From the NCBI GenBank assembly GCA_022792335.1, contig JAAWAV010000009.1, positions 1 through 35,735 of the forward strand: a stretch of 35,735 bases of DNA, in the 5' to 3' direction. The stretch is from Lachnospiraceae bacterium. Its GTDB lineage: Bacteria > Bacillota > Clostridia > Lachnospirales > Lachnospiraceae. The notes under the pieces are model-generated. The model was given only the letters and a program-made list of their open reading frames with translations. It did not search any database and was not told where the DNA came from. This document shows positions 14,796 through 22,707 of this stretch, piece by piece. The position numbers and the translations under genes are program-made. The first letter of the stretch is position 1, and each line of letters begins with the position of its first letter.

Positions 14796-14835
14796 AGTAT
14801 AGCATGAAAATAGATATATGACAATATGACATCAT
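14796..14835 (-). promoter_or_regulatory. SDR promoter with variant operator over the -35 box
   Basis: On the minus strand: TTGTCA (plus 14819-14824), 17 nt, TATACT (plus 14796-14801). The plus-strand GACAATATGACATCAT (14820-14835) overlaps the -35 box and shares GACAATATGA with the operator before the Ldh_2 gene. Confidence 0.6.
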
Positions 14836-14978
14836 AAAATCAAAGATTGGGAAAAACAGAGAAAATCAAATTGACGGGAACAAGGGGACCCAAAGGCCTG
14901 AAATTCTAAAATTGTTACAAGAAAGAGGAATGGAATATGTGGAAAATAGACAAAAAGGAAAAAAATGTGGGGAAAAAG

Positions 14979-15028
14979 TTGACAGTATCGATGATGCATG
15001 ATAGTATAATAACATGACATCAGACAAT
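14979..15028 (+). promoter_or_regulatory. Promoter of lyase/Liv transporter operon with exact operator
   Basis: TTGACA (14979-14984) and TATAAT (15005-15010) are both perfect, but the spacer is 20 nt, longer than usual, which may mean activator dependence or a different -10. An exact CATCAGACAAT at 15018-15028 starts 7 bases after the -10 box, at the transcription start. The 280-base divergent region 14773-15086 is explained by this promoter, the SDR promoter and their operators. Confidence 0.65.
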
Positions 15029-15086
15029 AATACATGAGTTGTCAAAGGAATGACGGAAGGAAATGAAAAAGTTAGGGAGGAAAGAA

Positions 15087-16013
15087 ATGAAAAGAACAGA
15101 ATTTACACAGAAGTATGGAAGAATCCTGTTGCCGCTGGTGACTCCGTATGATGCCAATGAGGAGATTGACTATGGCAGATATGCGGAACTGATTGAGTAC
15201 CTGATTAAACATGATTTATGCGATTCCCTGATCGTGACGGGAACCACGGGAGAGGCGTCTTTGCTCCGTTTTGAGGAGAGAGTGAAGCTGATGGAGACGG
15301 CTGTGAAAGCTTCCGCCGGAAGAAAGCCTGTGATTGCAGGTACTGGCTGCGCTTCCACGAAAGAAACCATTGCACTGACAAAAGAAGCAGAGAAACTTGG
15401 AATTGATCTGTGTATGGTTGTATGTCCTTTCTACAATAAGCCTACCATGGAAGGCGTATACGCTCATTATAAAGCAGTGGCAGAGAGCACTTCTGTGAAC
15501 ATCCTGCTTTATAATATTCCGATTTTTGTAGGAATCAATATGGAGCCTGCAGTTGTCGGTGAACTGGCAAAAATTAAAAATATTATTGGTATTAAAGATG
15601 AGGCAGGCGTAAATCCCACTCAGGTAACCGATTATTTCCTCGCGACGGAAAAAGTCAATCCGGAATTTGTCGTATTTAACGGGGACGATGTGATGCTGCT
15701 TCCTACCATCGTACAGGGAGCGATGGGAATCGTGAGCGGCGGCGCACATATTTTCGGACATGAAATCAGAGCCATCTTTGACGCTTTTGAGAAGGGCGAC
15801 AATGCGAAGGCAAAAGAACTGTTTGTACCACTTTACAAATTCTGTAAGTCCTGCGGACAGAATGGAAGGATTCTTCCAAACTCCATCATGCGTCCCGCCA
15901 TTGAGCTGGTGACAGGAATCAAAGTGGGACCTGCAAGAAGCCCCCTGGCTCCGATTACGGAAGAAGAGAAGGAAGTACTGGTGCGTGTACTGAAAGAAGT
16001 TGGAAAACTTTAA
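15087..16013 (+). CDS. DapA/N-acetylneuraminate-lyase family class I lyase, not a true DapA
   Basis: The 308-residue TIM-barrel enzyme forms a Schiff base with a pyruvate-like substrate and makes or breaks a C-C bond, or dehydrates. TGTTGEASLL (51-60), catalytic Tyr142 (LLYNIP) and Schiff-base Lys170 (IIGIKDEAG) are present. The Arg that follows YNVPS in real dihydrodipicolinate synthases (Arg138 in E. coli) is missing: the sequence is YNIPIFVG, so aspartate semialdehyde is unlikely. A role as 2-keto acid aldolase or dehydratase fits the operon with a carboxylate transporter. The start at 15087 follows AGGGAGG (15074-15080); the ATG at 15063 is less well placed. First gene of the operon. Confidence 0.87.
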   Translation: MKRTEFTQKYGRILLPLVTPYDANEEIDYGRYAELIEYLIKHDLCDSLIVTGTTGEASLLRFEERVKLMETAVKASAGRKPVIAGTGCASTKETIALTKEAEKLGIDLCMVVCPFYNKPTMEGVYAHYKAVAESTSVNILLYNIPIFVGINMEPAVVGELAKIKNIIGIKDEAGVNPTQVTDYFLATEKVNPEFVVFNGDDVMLLPTIVQGAMGIVSGGAHIFGHEIRAIFDAFEKGDNAKAKELFVPLYKFCKSCGQNGRILPNSIMRPAIELVTGIKVGPARSPLAPITEEEKEVLVRVLKEVGKL

Positions 16014-16043
16014 TAAAAGAACGATAAAAGGGAGGTATTTTTT

Positions 16044-17291
16044 ATGAAGCGTTTTGCAGGTTTATTCTTAGTACTGGTGATGGCGGTATCCATGCTTGCA
16101 GGCTGCGGATCCGACGGCGGTTCAGATGAAAAGAAGGAGACGACGGCAGCGAAAGCGGATAAGGACGTAGAGTCTGATACAGAAGCGCCGAAAGAGAGCG
16201 AGAGTGCAGGACAGACGCCGGTGAGCGACGGAGATACCATTACCTTTGGCCTTAGCTGTGCCATTACCGGCAATTTCCCTTTGGCAGGTGAGAGAACTCT
16301 TCAGGGTGTGCAGATGGCTGTAGATGAAATCAATGCCGCCGGCGGCGTCCTTGGAAAGAAGCTGGACTTTATATATGAGGACGACGGAAACGATCCGACT
16401 CAGGCTGTGACAGTTGTGACGAAGCTGCTCAATGAAGATATCTGCGGTTTGATCGGACCTCATACCACCACAAACTGCCTGGCTGTTCAGGAACTGGTAG
16501 GAGAGGCCAAGATTCCCTATATCACAGGCGGTTCCGGAACCAAGATTGCCGCTGCGAACAATCAGTATGTATTCCAGTGCCGTCCTTCCGACGGAATGAA
16601 TGGTGTGGTTGCGGCTGACTTTGCAGTCAAAGAGCTTGGCGCAAAGAAGATTGGCGTGTTTTTCAACAATAATGACTTCGGTGTCGGCGGACGAGATGCT
16701 GTGACGGCAGAACTTGACAAGCTGAATGCAGAATACATTACTCTGGGACATAACTCCGGCGATACGGATATGACCAGCCAGCTTATGCAGTTTGCAGCAG
16801 AAGAGATTGATACCATGATTCTCTGGACAGACGATGCAGAGGACGTGGTAGTCGCCCGCCAGGCTTACGAGCTGGGTCTGGAAGTCAATGTGATTACTTC
16901 TGCAGGCGTTGTGATGGAACAGGTACTGAGCCAGATGGAGCCTGAGTATGTAGAAGGCTGGTATTCCGTGACAGACTTTGTTCCTGCCAACGACGATCCG
17001 GTGGTTTCCAAATTCGTGGAGTCCTTCAAGACAGAATACGGCATGGAACCGGAGCTTTACGCTTCCGCATATTATGGAGCTGTGAAGTACCTGGCGGCAG
17101 CGATCGAAAAAGCAGGCTCTGACGATCCGACGGCAATCCGCGACGCTATGGCGGAACTTTCTGATATCGAGGCGCCCACCGGCGTTCTGGGCTGCGCTTC
17201 CGACAATACGCTGGTTCATAGCTGTGTTGTGACGCAGATTACAGATCTGAAGGCCTCTGTGGTCAACACTGTTTCTGCTGAGTACGAGTAA
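16044..17291 (+). CDS. livK: Liv-type ABC transporter substrate-binding lipoprotein
   Basis: The 415-residue protein is the extracellular receptor of the transporter encoded downstream. A lipoprotein signal peptide ends in the lipobox LAGC (Cys21); an acidic Ser/Glu-rich linker leads to a type I periplasmic-binding domain (from about residue 58: TITFGLSCAITGNFPLAGE, then GVQMAVDEINAAGG). Members bind branched-chain amino acids, amides, or small organic and aromatic acids. The operon context with a lyase and FAH hydrolase points to a carboxylate ligand rather than leucine. It follows the lyase by 30 bases and is followed by a terminator-like hairpin that should raise its level over the permeases. 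Confidence 0.9.
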   Translation: MKRFAGLFLVLVMAVSMLAGCGSDGGSDEKKETTAAKADKDVESDTEAPKESESAGQTPVSDGDTITFGLSCAITGNFPLAGERTLQGVQMAVDEINAAGGVLGKKLDFIYEDDGNDPTQAVTVVTKLLNEDICGLIGPHTTTNCLAVQELVGEAKIPYITGGSGTKIAAANNQYVFQCRPSDGMNGVVAADFAVKELGAKKIGVFFNNNDFGVGGRDAVTAELDKLNAEYITLGHNSGDTDMTSQLMQFAAEEIDTMILWTDDAEDVVVARQAYELGLEVNVITSAGVVMEQVLSQMEPEYVEGWYSVTDFVPANDDPVVSKFVESFKTEYGMEPELYASAYYGAVKYLAAAIEKAGSDDPTAIRDAMAELSDIEAPTGVLGCASDNTLVHSCVVTQITDLKASVVNTVSAEYE

Positions 17292-17343
17292 GCGGCCGAA
17301 TAAGCAGTCGTATTTTGGCAAAGATTTGATTGACAGATAAATG

Positions 17344-17390
17344 AAATGGCACGGAATGTTCGGGAGGAATCCAGCTTCCGTGCCATTTTT
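17344..17390 (+). terminator. Intra-operon attenuator between binding protein and permease
   Basis: A 13-bp stem, AAATGGCACGGAA (17344-17356) pairing with TTCCGTGCCATTT (17376-17388), ends in TTTTT. It sits between livK and livH. Partial read-through here would give excess binding protein, a common arrangement in ABC operons. Confidence 0.75.
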
Positions 17391-17416
17391 AAACAAGAGC
17401 AGGAGGGAGAGGTTCC

Positions 17417-18289
17417 ATGTCATTTGCGATGATTATGCAGCTTATCATAAGCGGCATTGCCCTAGGCTTCATCTACTCAATGGTCTCCATTGAGTATACC
17501 CTGATTTTCAATTCGACAGGGCTTTTGAATTTCAGTCATGACAAGCTGATCATGCTCGGCGCCTATGTATTTGCCGGCCAGTTTGTCTTACGGATGGGCT
17601 GTGGCTATGTGGTGGCTACCATTGCCACGATTTTGTCCATGTTTATTACCGGTATTCTGATTGCAAAGGGGATTTTTAATCCTCTAAGAAATATGGCTTC
17701 ACCGATTTTTGCAGTCATCGGCACAGTTATCATGGGAAGGATTATCAAAGAACTCTGCCGGATCATCTGGGGAGCGACGGCGTTTAATATTCCCGGGTTT
17801 ATGAAAGGAACCTTTAAAATCGGAGGGATTGTGATCACAAGAGCAAACACCTATATTATCATTGTCGCCGTTTTGCTGGTGGTTGCATTGCAGCTTTATT
17901 TTAACCATACGAAGTCCGGAAAGGCCATGCGCTGTGTACAGCAGAACAAAACGGCGGCGACTTTGATGGGAATCAATGTTTCACAGAACATCAATGTGAC
18001 CATCGGAATCAGCGCGGTGGTGTGCTCCATCATCGGCATCCTGGTCATTTCCCTTTTTTCCGTCAGCCTTACGATGACAAACATGATCGGAATCAAGGGC
18101 TTTGCGGCAGGCGTTATCGGCGGTTTTGGATATTTCCCCGGCTGTATCGTCGGCGGAGTACTCATCGGTATCCTGGAAAATTTAAGCACGCTGGTGATTC
18201 CTTCAATTTATAAGGACTGCGTGGCGTTTGTCCTTATGATTGTATTCCTCTTGGTGCAGCCGAAGGGCATCCTTGGGCATAAGAAATAG
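17417..18289 (+). CDS. livH: Liv-type ABC transporter permease LivH
   Basis: The 290-residue integral membrane protein has about eight hydrophobic segments and the LivH features: an N-terminal IALGFIYSMVSIEYTLIF stretch, FSHDKLIMLGAY, and a late GGFGYFPGCIVGGVLIGILE segment that matches the EAA-like coupling region. It forms half of the membrane channel with LivM. GGAGGGAGAGG upstream gives a strong ribosome site. The Ser-Ile-Glu in the first helix (SIEYTLIF, where many LivH proteins read ALGLTLIF) is a small oddity. Stop is 12 bases before livM. Confidence 0.92.
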   Translation: MSFAMIMQLIISGIALGFIYSMVSIEYTLIFNSTGLLNFSHDKLIMLGAYVFAGQFVLRMGCGYVVATIATILSMFITGILIAKGIFNPLRNMASPIFAVIGTVIMGRIIKELCRIIWGATAFNIPGFMKGTFKIGGIVITRANTYIIIVAVLLVVALQLYFNHTKSGKAMRCVQQNKTAATLMGINVSQNINVTIGISAVVCSIIGILVISLFSVSLTMTNMIGIKGFAAGVIGGFGYFPGCIVGGVLIGILENLSTLVIPSIYKDCVAFVLMIVFLLVQPKGILGHKK

Positions 18290-18301
18290 GGGGAGAATGA
18301 C

Positions 18302-19318
18302 ATGAAAGAAAATAAGAATGTAAAGATCGCTCTGCTCGCTGTTTTGGCTGTCGCGTTGCTGGTATTCCCCATCGTGGACAAAAATACCTATCATCAGCTT
18401 GCCATGGCGCAGACGCTTGTGAATATTATTATTGTTCTGGGACTGAATTTTATCACGGGCCTTACGGGGCAGATGAATCTGGGAACGGCCGGTATCATGG
18501 CGCTGGGAGCCTATTCCGGACAGCTTATGGTACAGAAACTCGGTATGGCCACGATTCTGACCATTCCGGTGGCAATCCTCATGGGAGTCCTGATTGGCTA
18601 CGCCCTTGGGTATCCGTCCCTCAGGCTGAAAGGCGTTTATCTGTCTTTGACCACCATCGGTTTCAGTGAGATTGTCAGACTGGTGATCACCAACTGGGCG
18701 GATTTTACAGGAGGAACGACAGGCGTTCAGAACATTAAGGCGTTAAATCTGTTCGGCCTTAAGCTGGACGCTACCTGGAAACTGACTGTGTTTCTGGTCG
18801 TTGTCTGTGGGATCTTGGTGTTTACGGCTTATCGGATTGTAGGCTCCAAATACGGACGCGTTTTTAAGGCAATCCGAGACAACATTGAGGCGGTGGAGGC
18901 CTGTGGGATTGATGTTGCCAGTTTAAAAATCAAAGCGTTCACACTGGCGGCTATTTTCGGCTGCGTGGGCGGATGCTTTTACGGATTTTTGATGACCTAT
19001 TTAAATCCCACACAGTTTACGCAGGATCTTTCGGCCAACTATCTGTTAATGATGATGTTTGGCGGAATCGGTTCCGTACCGGGGAGTGTCATCGGGGCGA
19101 CGGCAGTGACGCTTCTGCCTGAGGTTCTCCGGTTCACCAAAGAGTATTACTGGCTGATTTTTGGAATTATTACCCTTCTGTTTGCGATTTTCCTGCCCTA
19201 TGGATTTATTTCCCTGTTCCAGAAGGAAAAGCGGGAGGAGGCGGGTATCTTTAAGATTCTCAATGACCGGAAAGGAAAACGGAAGGTCACAGCGTCTAAG
19301 TCTGGAGGGATGAAATAA
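18302..19318 (+). CDS. livM: Liv-type ABC transporter permease LivM
   Basis: The 338-residue integral membrane protein is the second channel subunit. It shows the LivM pattern: LNFITGLTGQMNLGTAGIMALGAY near residues 48-72, LRLKGVYLSLTTIGFSEI (101-118), TGGTTGV (136-142), and the cytoplasmic GRVFKAIRDNIEAVEACGID coupling motif (189-208). Its basic C-terminus (KGKRKVTASKSGGMK) lies in the cytosol. Its stop codon TAA is separated by one base from the livG start, so translation is coupled. Confidence 0.93.
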   Translation: MKENKNVKIALLAVLAVALLVFPIVDKNTYHQLAMAQTLVNIIIVLGLNFITGLTGQMNLGTAGIMALGAYSGQLMVQKLGMATILTIPVAILMGVLIGYALGYPSLRLKGVYLSLTTIGFSEIVRLVITNWADFTGGTTGVQNIKALNLFGLKLDATWKLTVFLVVVCGILVFTAYRIVGSKYGRVFKAIRDNIEAVEACGIDVASLKIKAFTLAAIFGCVGGCFYGFLMTYLNPTQFTQDLSANYLLMMMFGGIGSVPGSVIGATAVTLLPEVLRFTKEYYWLIFGIITLLFAIFLPYGFISLFQKEKREEAGIFKILNDRKGKRKVTASKSGGMK

Positions 19319-19319
19319 A

Positions 19320-20126
19320 ATGGCAGAGGAAAAAAGGAGCGTACTCAGGCTTGAGAACATTACGAAAAAATTTCAGGGCCTGACGGCAGTCAATGACGTC
19401 TCTTTCGATATGAAGGAACGCAGCATTTATGCCTTAATAGGTCCGAACGGAGCAGGAAAGACGACGACGGTCAATATGATTACAGGTGTGTTTCCCCCTA
19501 CCACGGGAAATATTTATTACAGAGATAAACGAATAAACGGCATGAAAACGTTTGAGATCGCCCGCCTTGGCATCGGTAGGACCTTTCAGAATCTGAAGCT
19601 GTTTCATTCCATGAACGTACTGGAAAACCTGATGATTGGCGGCCATGAGATGACAAAAATCGGTCTGGTGAATTTCTGTTTTAATTTCGGCGGCAGCAGG
19701 AAAGAAGAAATCATGTTAAAGGAACGGGCCGAGGAAGTCATGGAATATCTGGGAATCCAGGATCTGGCAAAGAGGAACGTGAAGAATCTTTCCTACGGCC
19801 GTCAGAAGATTGTGGAACTGGGACGGGCCATGATGACAAAACCGGAACTGCTCCTCTTAGACGAGCCGGCGGCCGGATTGATTCCCTCAGAACGCAAAGA
19901 ATTTGTGGACATCGTTCTTCGGATGTTCGAGGAGGGAATGGATATTTTCCTTATTGAGCACAACATGGATGTGGTTATGAATGTGAGTACCTATATTACC
20001 GTGTTGAATTTCGGCTCCAAGATTGCAGAGGGGACGCCCAAGGAGATCCAGAGCAATCCGGAGGTCATCAAGGCGTACCTCGGTGACAAATATCAGGAAA
20101 TCGTCGCAAAAGAGAGGAGGGGCTGA
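19320..20126 (+). CDS. livG: Liv-type ABC transporter ATPase LivG
   Basis: The 268-residue cytosolic ATPase energises the transporter. Walker A is GPNGAGKTT (41-49), the signature is NLSYGRQ, Walker B is LLLLDEPAAGL, and the switch His lies in LIEHNMD. The C-terminal IQSNPEVIKAYLG motif is the usual LivG/LivF end, involved in specificity and regulation. Stop is one base before livF. Confidence 0.95.
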   Translation: MAEEKRSVLRLENITKKFQGLTAVNDVSFDMKERSIYALIGPNGAGKTTTVNMITGVFPPTTGNIYYRDKRINGMKTFEIARLGIGRTFQNLKLFHSMNVLENLMIGGHEMTKIGLVNFCFNFGGSRKEEIMLKERAEEVMEYLGIQDLAKRNVKNLSYGRQKIVELGRAMMTKPELLLLDEPAAGLIPSERKEFVDIVLRMFEEGMDIFLIEHNMDVVMNVSTYITVLNFGSKIAEGTPKEIQSNPEVIKAYLGDKYQEIVAKERRG

Positions 20127-20127
20127 C

Positions 20128-20838
20128 ATGCTGAAGGTATCGGATATCAATGTGTTTTACGGGAAGGTCCAGGCTCTTTTTGATGTTTCCATAGAGGTCG
20201 GAGAGAATGAAATCGTCTCTGTTATCGGGGCGAACGGGGCAGGAAAGACGACACTGATGAAAAGCATCATCGGAATCAACAAAACTCAGACAGGGGGTAT
20301 TGAATTTAACGGAAAAGATATCACCAATCAGAAGCCCCATATCAGCATTTATGACGGAATTGTATACGTTCCGGAAGGGCGTGAAGTATTTCCGGAAATG
20401 TCTGTGGAAGTCAATCTGGAAATGGGGGCTTTCAGCAAAAAATATTCCCAGTCACAGATGCAGGAACATAAAGAAGAAGTCTATCAGCTCTTTCCCAGAC
20501 TGAAAGAACGGGCGAAGCAGAAGGCTGGAACTTTGTCCGGAGGTGAACAGCAGATGCTTGCCATCGGCCGGGGGATGATGAGCGATCCGGCGCTGATTCT
20601 GTTTGACGAGCCTTCTTTGGGGCTGGCGCCGGTTATTGTGGATGAGATGTTTGACGCCATTGTGGAAATCAATAAACGGAAGAACACTCCGGTTATTATC
20701 GTGGAGCAGAATGCATTTATGGCCATGTCTATTTCCAACAGGACTTATGTACTGGAAAATGGAAAGGTTTCTCACAAGGGCCTTAGCAGCGAGCTCCTGG
20801 AAAGCCCGGAGATCAAGAAGGCCTATCTGGGAGGCTGA
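20128..20838 (+). CDS. livF: Liv-type ABC transporter ATPase LivF
   Basis: The 236-residue second ATPase begins MLKVSDINVFYGKV. Walker A is GANGAGKTT (34-42), the signature LSGGEQQ, Walker B LILFDEPSLGLAP, switch His replaced by Gln in VEQNAF as is normal for LivF. The start at 20128 is chosen because GAGGAGG lies 6-12 nt upstream and because the family starts here; a longer frame from 20023 only overlaps livG. It is followed after 19 bases by the FAH-family gene. Confidence 0.95.
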   Translation: MLKVSDINVFYGKVQALFDVSIEVGENEIVSVIGANGAGKTTLMKSIIGINKTQTGGIEFNGKDITNQKPHISIYDGIVYVPEGREVFPEMSVEVNLEMGAFSKKYSQSQMQEHKEEVYQLFPRLKERAKQKAGTLSGGEQQMLAIGRGMMSDPALILFDEPSLGLAPVIVDEMFDAIVEINKRKNTPVIIVEQNAFMAMSISNRTYVLENGKVSHKGLSSELLESPEIKKAYLGG

Positions 20839-20857
20839 TATCCGGGAGGTAGAGAGA

Positions 20858-21619
20858 ATGAAACTGGTTCGGTTTGTGTATCAGGGAGCGGAGGCGCTTG
20901 GAACTTTGAAGGGGGAGGAGATTTCTCTGTGCGAAGGTTCCCTGTTTGGAGAATTAAAAGAGACGGGAATGGTGATAAAGGCTGCGGAGGTTCATTTTCT
21001 GCCGCCGGTGAAGCCGGAAAAAGTCTTATGTGTCGGCCTGAATTATATGGACCATGTTGTGGAATCCAAAGTCGAGAAGCCGGAACTTCCTGTGATTTTT
21101 TCCAAAGGGCCGGGAACCGTCATCGGCGCGCGAGACGAGATCCGCTACCCGGTTAAAATGTCAAAGCGGGTGGATTATGAGGGAGAGCTGGCAGTGGTCA
21201 TCGGAAAAACGGCGAGGGATGTGGAGGAGGGGGAGGCTGCAGCGTATATTCTGGGCTATACCTGTGCCAACGATGTGACGGCCAGAGATTTGCAGACGGA
21301 TATTAATCAGTGGACGGTCGCCAAAGGGTTTGACACCTTCTGCCCGCTTGGACCGTGTATTGCTACGGATCTGGATCCGGGAAATCTGGAGATTCGTCTG
21401 ACCCTGAACGGAGAAGAAAGACAACATTCCAATACGCGTCATCTACTGTTTAAGCCGACCTATCTGGTCAGCTATCTTTCCCATATTTTTGAATTACATC
21501 CGGGAGACGTGATTTTAACCGGGACGCCAGAAGGCATCGGCCCCATGGAAATTGGGGATATGGTCACGGTGGAGATTGAAGGAATCGGCGCGCTGACCAA
21601 TGTGGTGGGAAAACGATAA
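20858..21619 (+). CDS. Fumarylacetoacetate-hydrolase (FAH) family enzyme
   Basis: The 253-residue protein is an FAH-family enzyme, which cleaves C-C bonds of acylpyruvates and diketo acids, decarboxylates oxaloacetate, or isomerises/dehydrates related compounds. Metal ligands are visible: Glu108 and Glu110 (VDYEGELAVVIG) and Asp139 (CANDVTARD), with Lys156 (AKGFDTFCPLGP) and the GDVILTGTPEGIGP loop. It is the last gene of the lyase/transporter operon. With an SDR in the regulon, a 2,4-diketo-3-deoxy acid hydrolase step, as in L-rhamnose/L-fucose oxidation, is one possible reading; oxaloacetate decarboxylase is another. The start at 20858 has GGGAGG about 9 nt upstream. Confidence 0.9.
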   Translation: MKLVRFVYQGAEALGTLKGEEISLCEGSLFGELKETGMVIKAAEVHFLPPVKPEKVLCVGLNYMDHVVESKVEKPELPVIFSKGPGTVIGARDEIRYPVKMSKRVDYEGELAVVIGKTARDVEEGEAAAYILGYTCANDVTARDLQTDINQWTVAKGFDTFCPLGPCIATDLDPGNLEIRLTLNGEERQHSNTRHLLFKPTYLVSYLSHIFELHPGDVILTGTPEGIGPMEIGDMVTVEIEGIGALTNVVGKR

Positions 21620-21632
21620 TTTATAAAGAATG

Positions 21633-21681
21633 AAAAAGGAGGATTTTTTTGCAACGGGCTGTGAAAAAAACCTCCTTTTTT
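21633..21681 (+). terminator. Strong terminator at the end of the transporter operon
   Basis: AAAAAGGAGG plus TTTTTTT (21633-21650, one bulged A) pairs with AAAAAAA plus CCTCCTTTTT (21664-21680), and a T-rich tail follows. It closes the operon that began near 15017. Confidence 0.85.
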
Positions 21682-21711
21682 CGGTTTGCTCTGTTTCTTC
21701 CCTTAAATTCC

Positions 21712-21741
21712 TTGACGGAGAGCATTTGAATATACTATAGT
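21712..21741 (+). promoter_or_regulatory. Promoter of the second GntR gene
   Basis: TTGACG (21712-21717), 18 nt, TATAGT (21736-21741). An imperfect dyad (GGTTAG...CTACC) lies just downstream around 21748-21763 and may be its own operator. The CATCAGACAAT element of the neighbouring regulon is absent here. Confidence 0.5.
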
Positions 21742-21836
21742 GGTTATGGTTAGAGACTACCGTCGACTGACAAGAGCATATAGAGTAGGATGGAGATAAA
21801 ATTCTCAGGAAAGAAAGAGACAGGAGCAGAAAGGTT

Positions 21837-22538
21837 ATGAAGGCGATACATAGAGTATCCATTACGGATGCGGTCGTGGAAAACATCAAGGAGTCCATTG
21901 AGACAGGAGAATACGGGGTGGGAACGAAACTTCCCACGGAGGCAAGTCTGTGCGAGGAAATGAAGGTCAGCAGAACCAGTATCAGAGAGGCCATCCGTGT
22001 CCTGCAGGCTCTGGGATATATTACCATTAAGCCGGGAAAAGGAGCTTTTGTATCAGAACAGGCGCTTCTTCCGAAAAACGTAAAGCCCTGGTATGAGGCA
22101 GAGGGAGCCGAGTATTCGGATTTTATGGAGGTCCGATTTGTCCTGGAGACGCTGGCTGTGCGGCTGGCCGTGGAACGGGCCACGTCGTCCCAGGTCAGAG
22201 AACTGGAGGAAGTACATCATTCTTTTTGCGAGGTCAGTAAAAAGCGGGATATGACAAAATTGATCATATTGGACGAAACCTTTCATACGAAGATTATGTC
22301 CTATACGGGAAATCCGCTTCTTACCAGCATCAACAGACAGCTTCTGGACAGTTTTCGGAAATACAGAGGGGAGTCTTTTACCAATGAACAGGTTTACAGC
22401 AACGCAGTAGAACCCCACGGCAGAATCCTGGAGTGTTTTAAGTGCAGAGACGCAGAGGGCGCCGTACGGGAAATGGAACGCCATCTGGAGATTACCCATC
22501 AGGATATGATTCATATTCATAATATAAAGAAAAAATAG
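21837..22538 (+). CDS. GntR-family regulator, FadR/FCD subfamily (second copy)
   Basis: The 233-residue protein has the same architecture as the regulator at 9006-9719: winged helix (8-75, with KLPTEASLCEEMKVSRTSIREAIR) and FCD domain (95-220) with metal ligands Asp146, His150, His194 and His216. The two proteins are clearly different in sequence, so this is not a duplication of recent date. It forms a single-gene unit between terminators. It may sense an intermediate of the upstream pathway or act on a distant locus; nothing in the sequence decides this. Confidence 0.9.
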   Translation: MKAIHRVSITDAVVENIKESIETGEYGVGTKLPTEASLCEEMKVSRTSIREAIRVLQALGYITIKPGKGAFVSEQALLPKNVKPWYEAEGAEYSDFMEVRFVLETLAVRLAVERATSSQVRELEEVHHSFCEVSKKRDMTKLIILDETFHTKIMSYTGNPLLTSINRQLLDSFRKYRGESFTNEQVYSNAVEPHGRILECFKCRDAEGAVREMERHLEITHQDMIHIHNIKKK

Positions 22539-22546
22539 AGTGGTGA

Positions 22547-22576
22547 AAAACGCCCGGCGCCAGCCAGCCGTTTTTT
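22547..22576 (+). terminator. Terminator after the second GntR gene
   Basis: AAAACGCCCGGC (22547-22558) pairs with GCCAGCCGTTTT (22563-22574) with two mismatches, a 4-nt loop and a run of six T. Confidence 0.7.
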
Positions 22577-22609
22577 GTACAATATTTTATTCGCGAGGGG
22601 AGTTTGCCC

Positions 22610-22638
22610 TTGCTCCTGGTTTCTGTTTATTATATAAT
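22610..22638 (+). promoter_or_regulatory. Promoter of the phosphofructokinase gene
   Basis: TTGCTC (22610-22615), 17 nt, perfect TATAAT (22633-22638). The start site would be about 60 nt before the ATG at 22708. Confidence 0.6.
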
Positions 22639-22707
22639 ATATAGAAATCATTCACAGGCAGAAAAAGCCCGGATGAAAAAATGAAGCAGAGGGAGGCGGT
22701 TTTATTT

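Noticed and set aside
15087..16013. Annotation as dapA for lysine synthesis
   Set aside because: The diagnostic Arg after the catalytic Tyr is missing and the gene heads a transporter operon.
16122..17423. Very long minus-strand open frame (433 codons) opposite the substrate-binding protein gene
   Set aside because: It is rich in Cys, His and Arg, has no family motif or ribosome site, and mirrors a clear lipoprotein gene; it is a codon-bias shadow.
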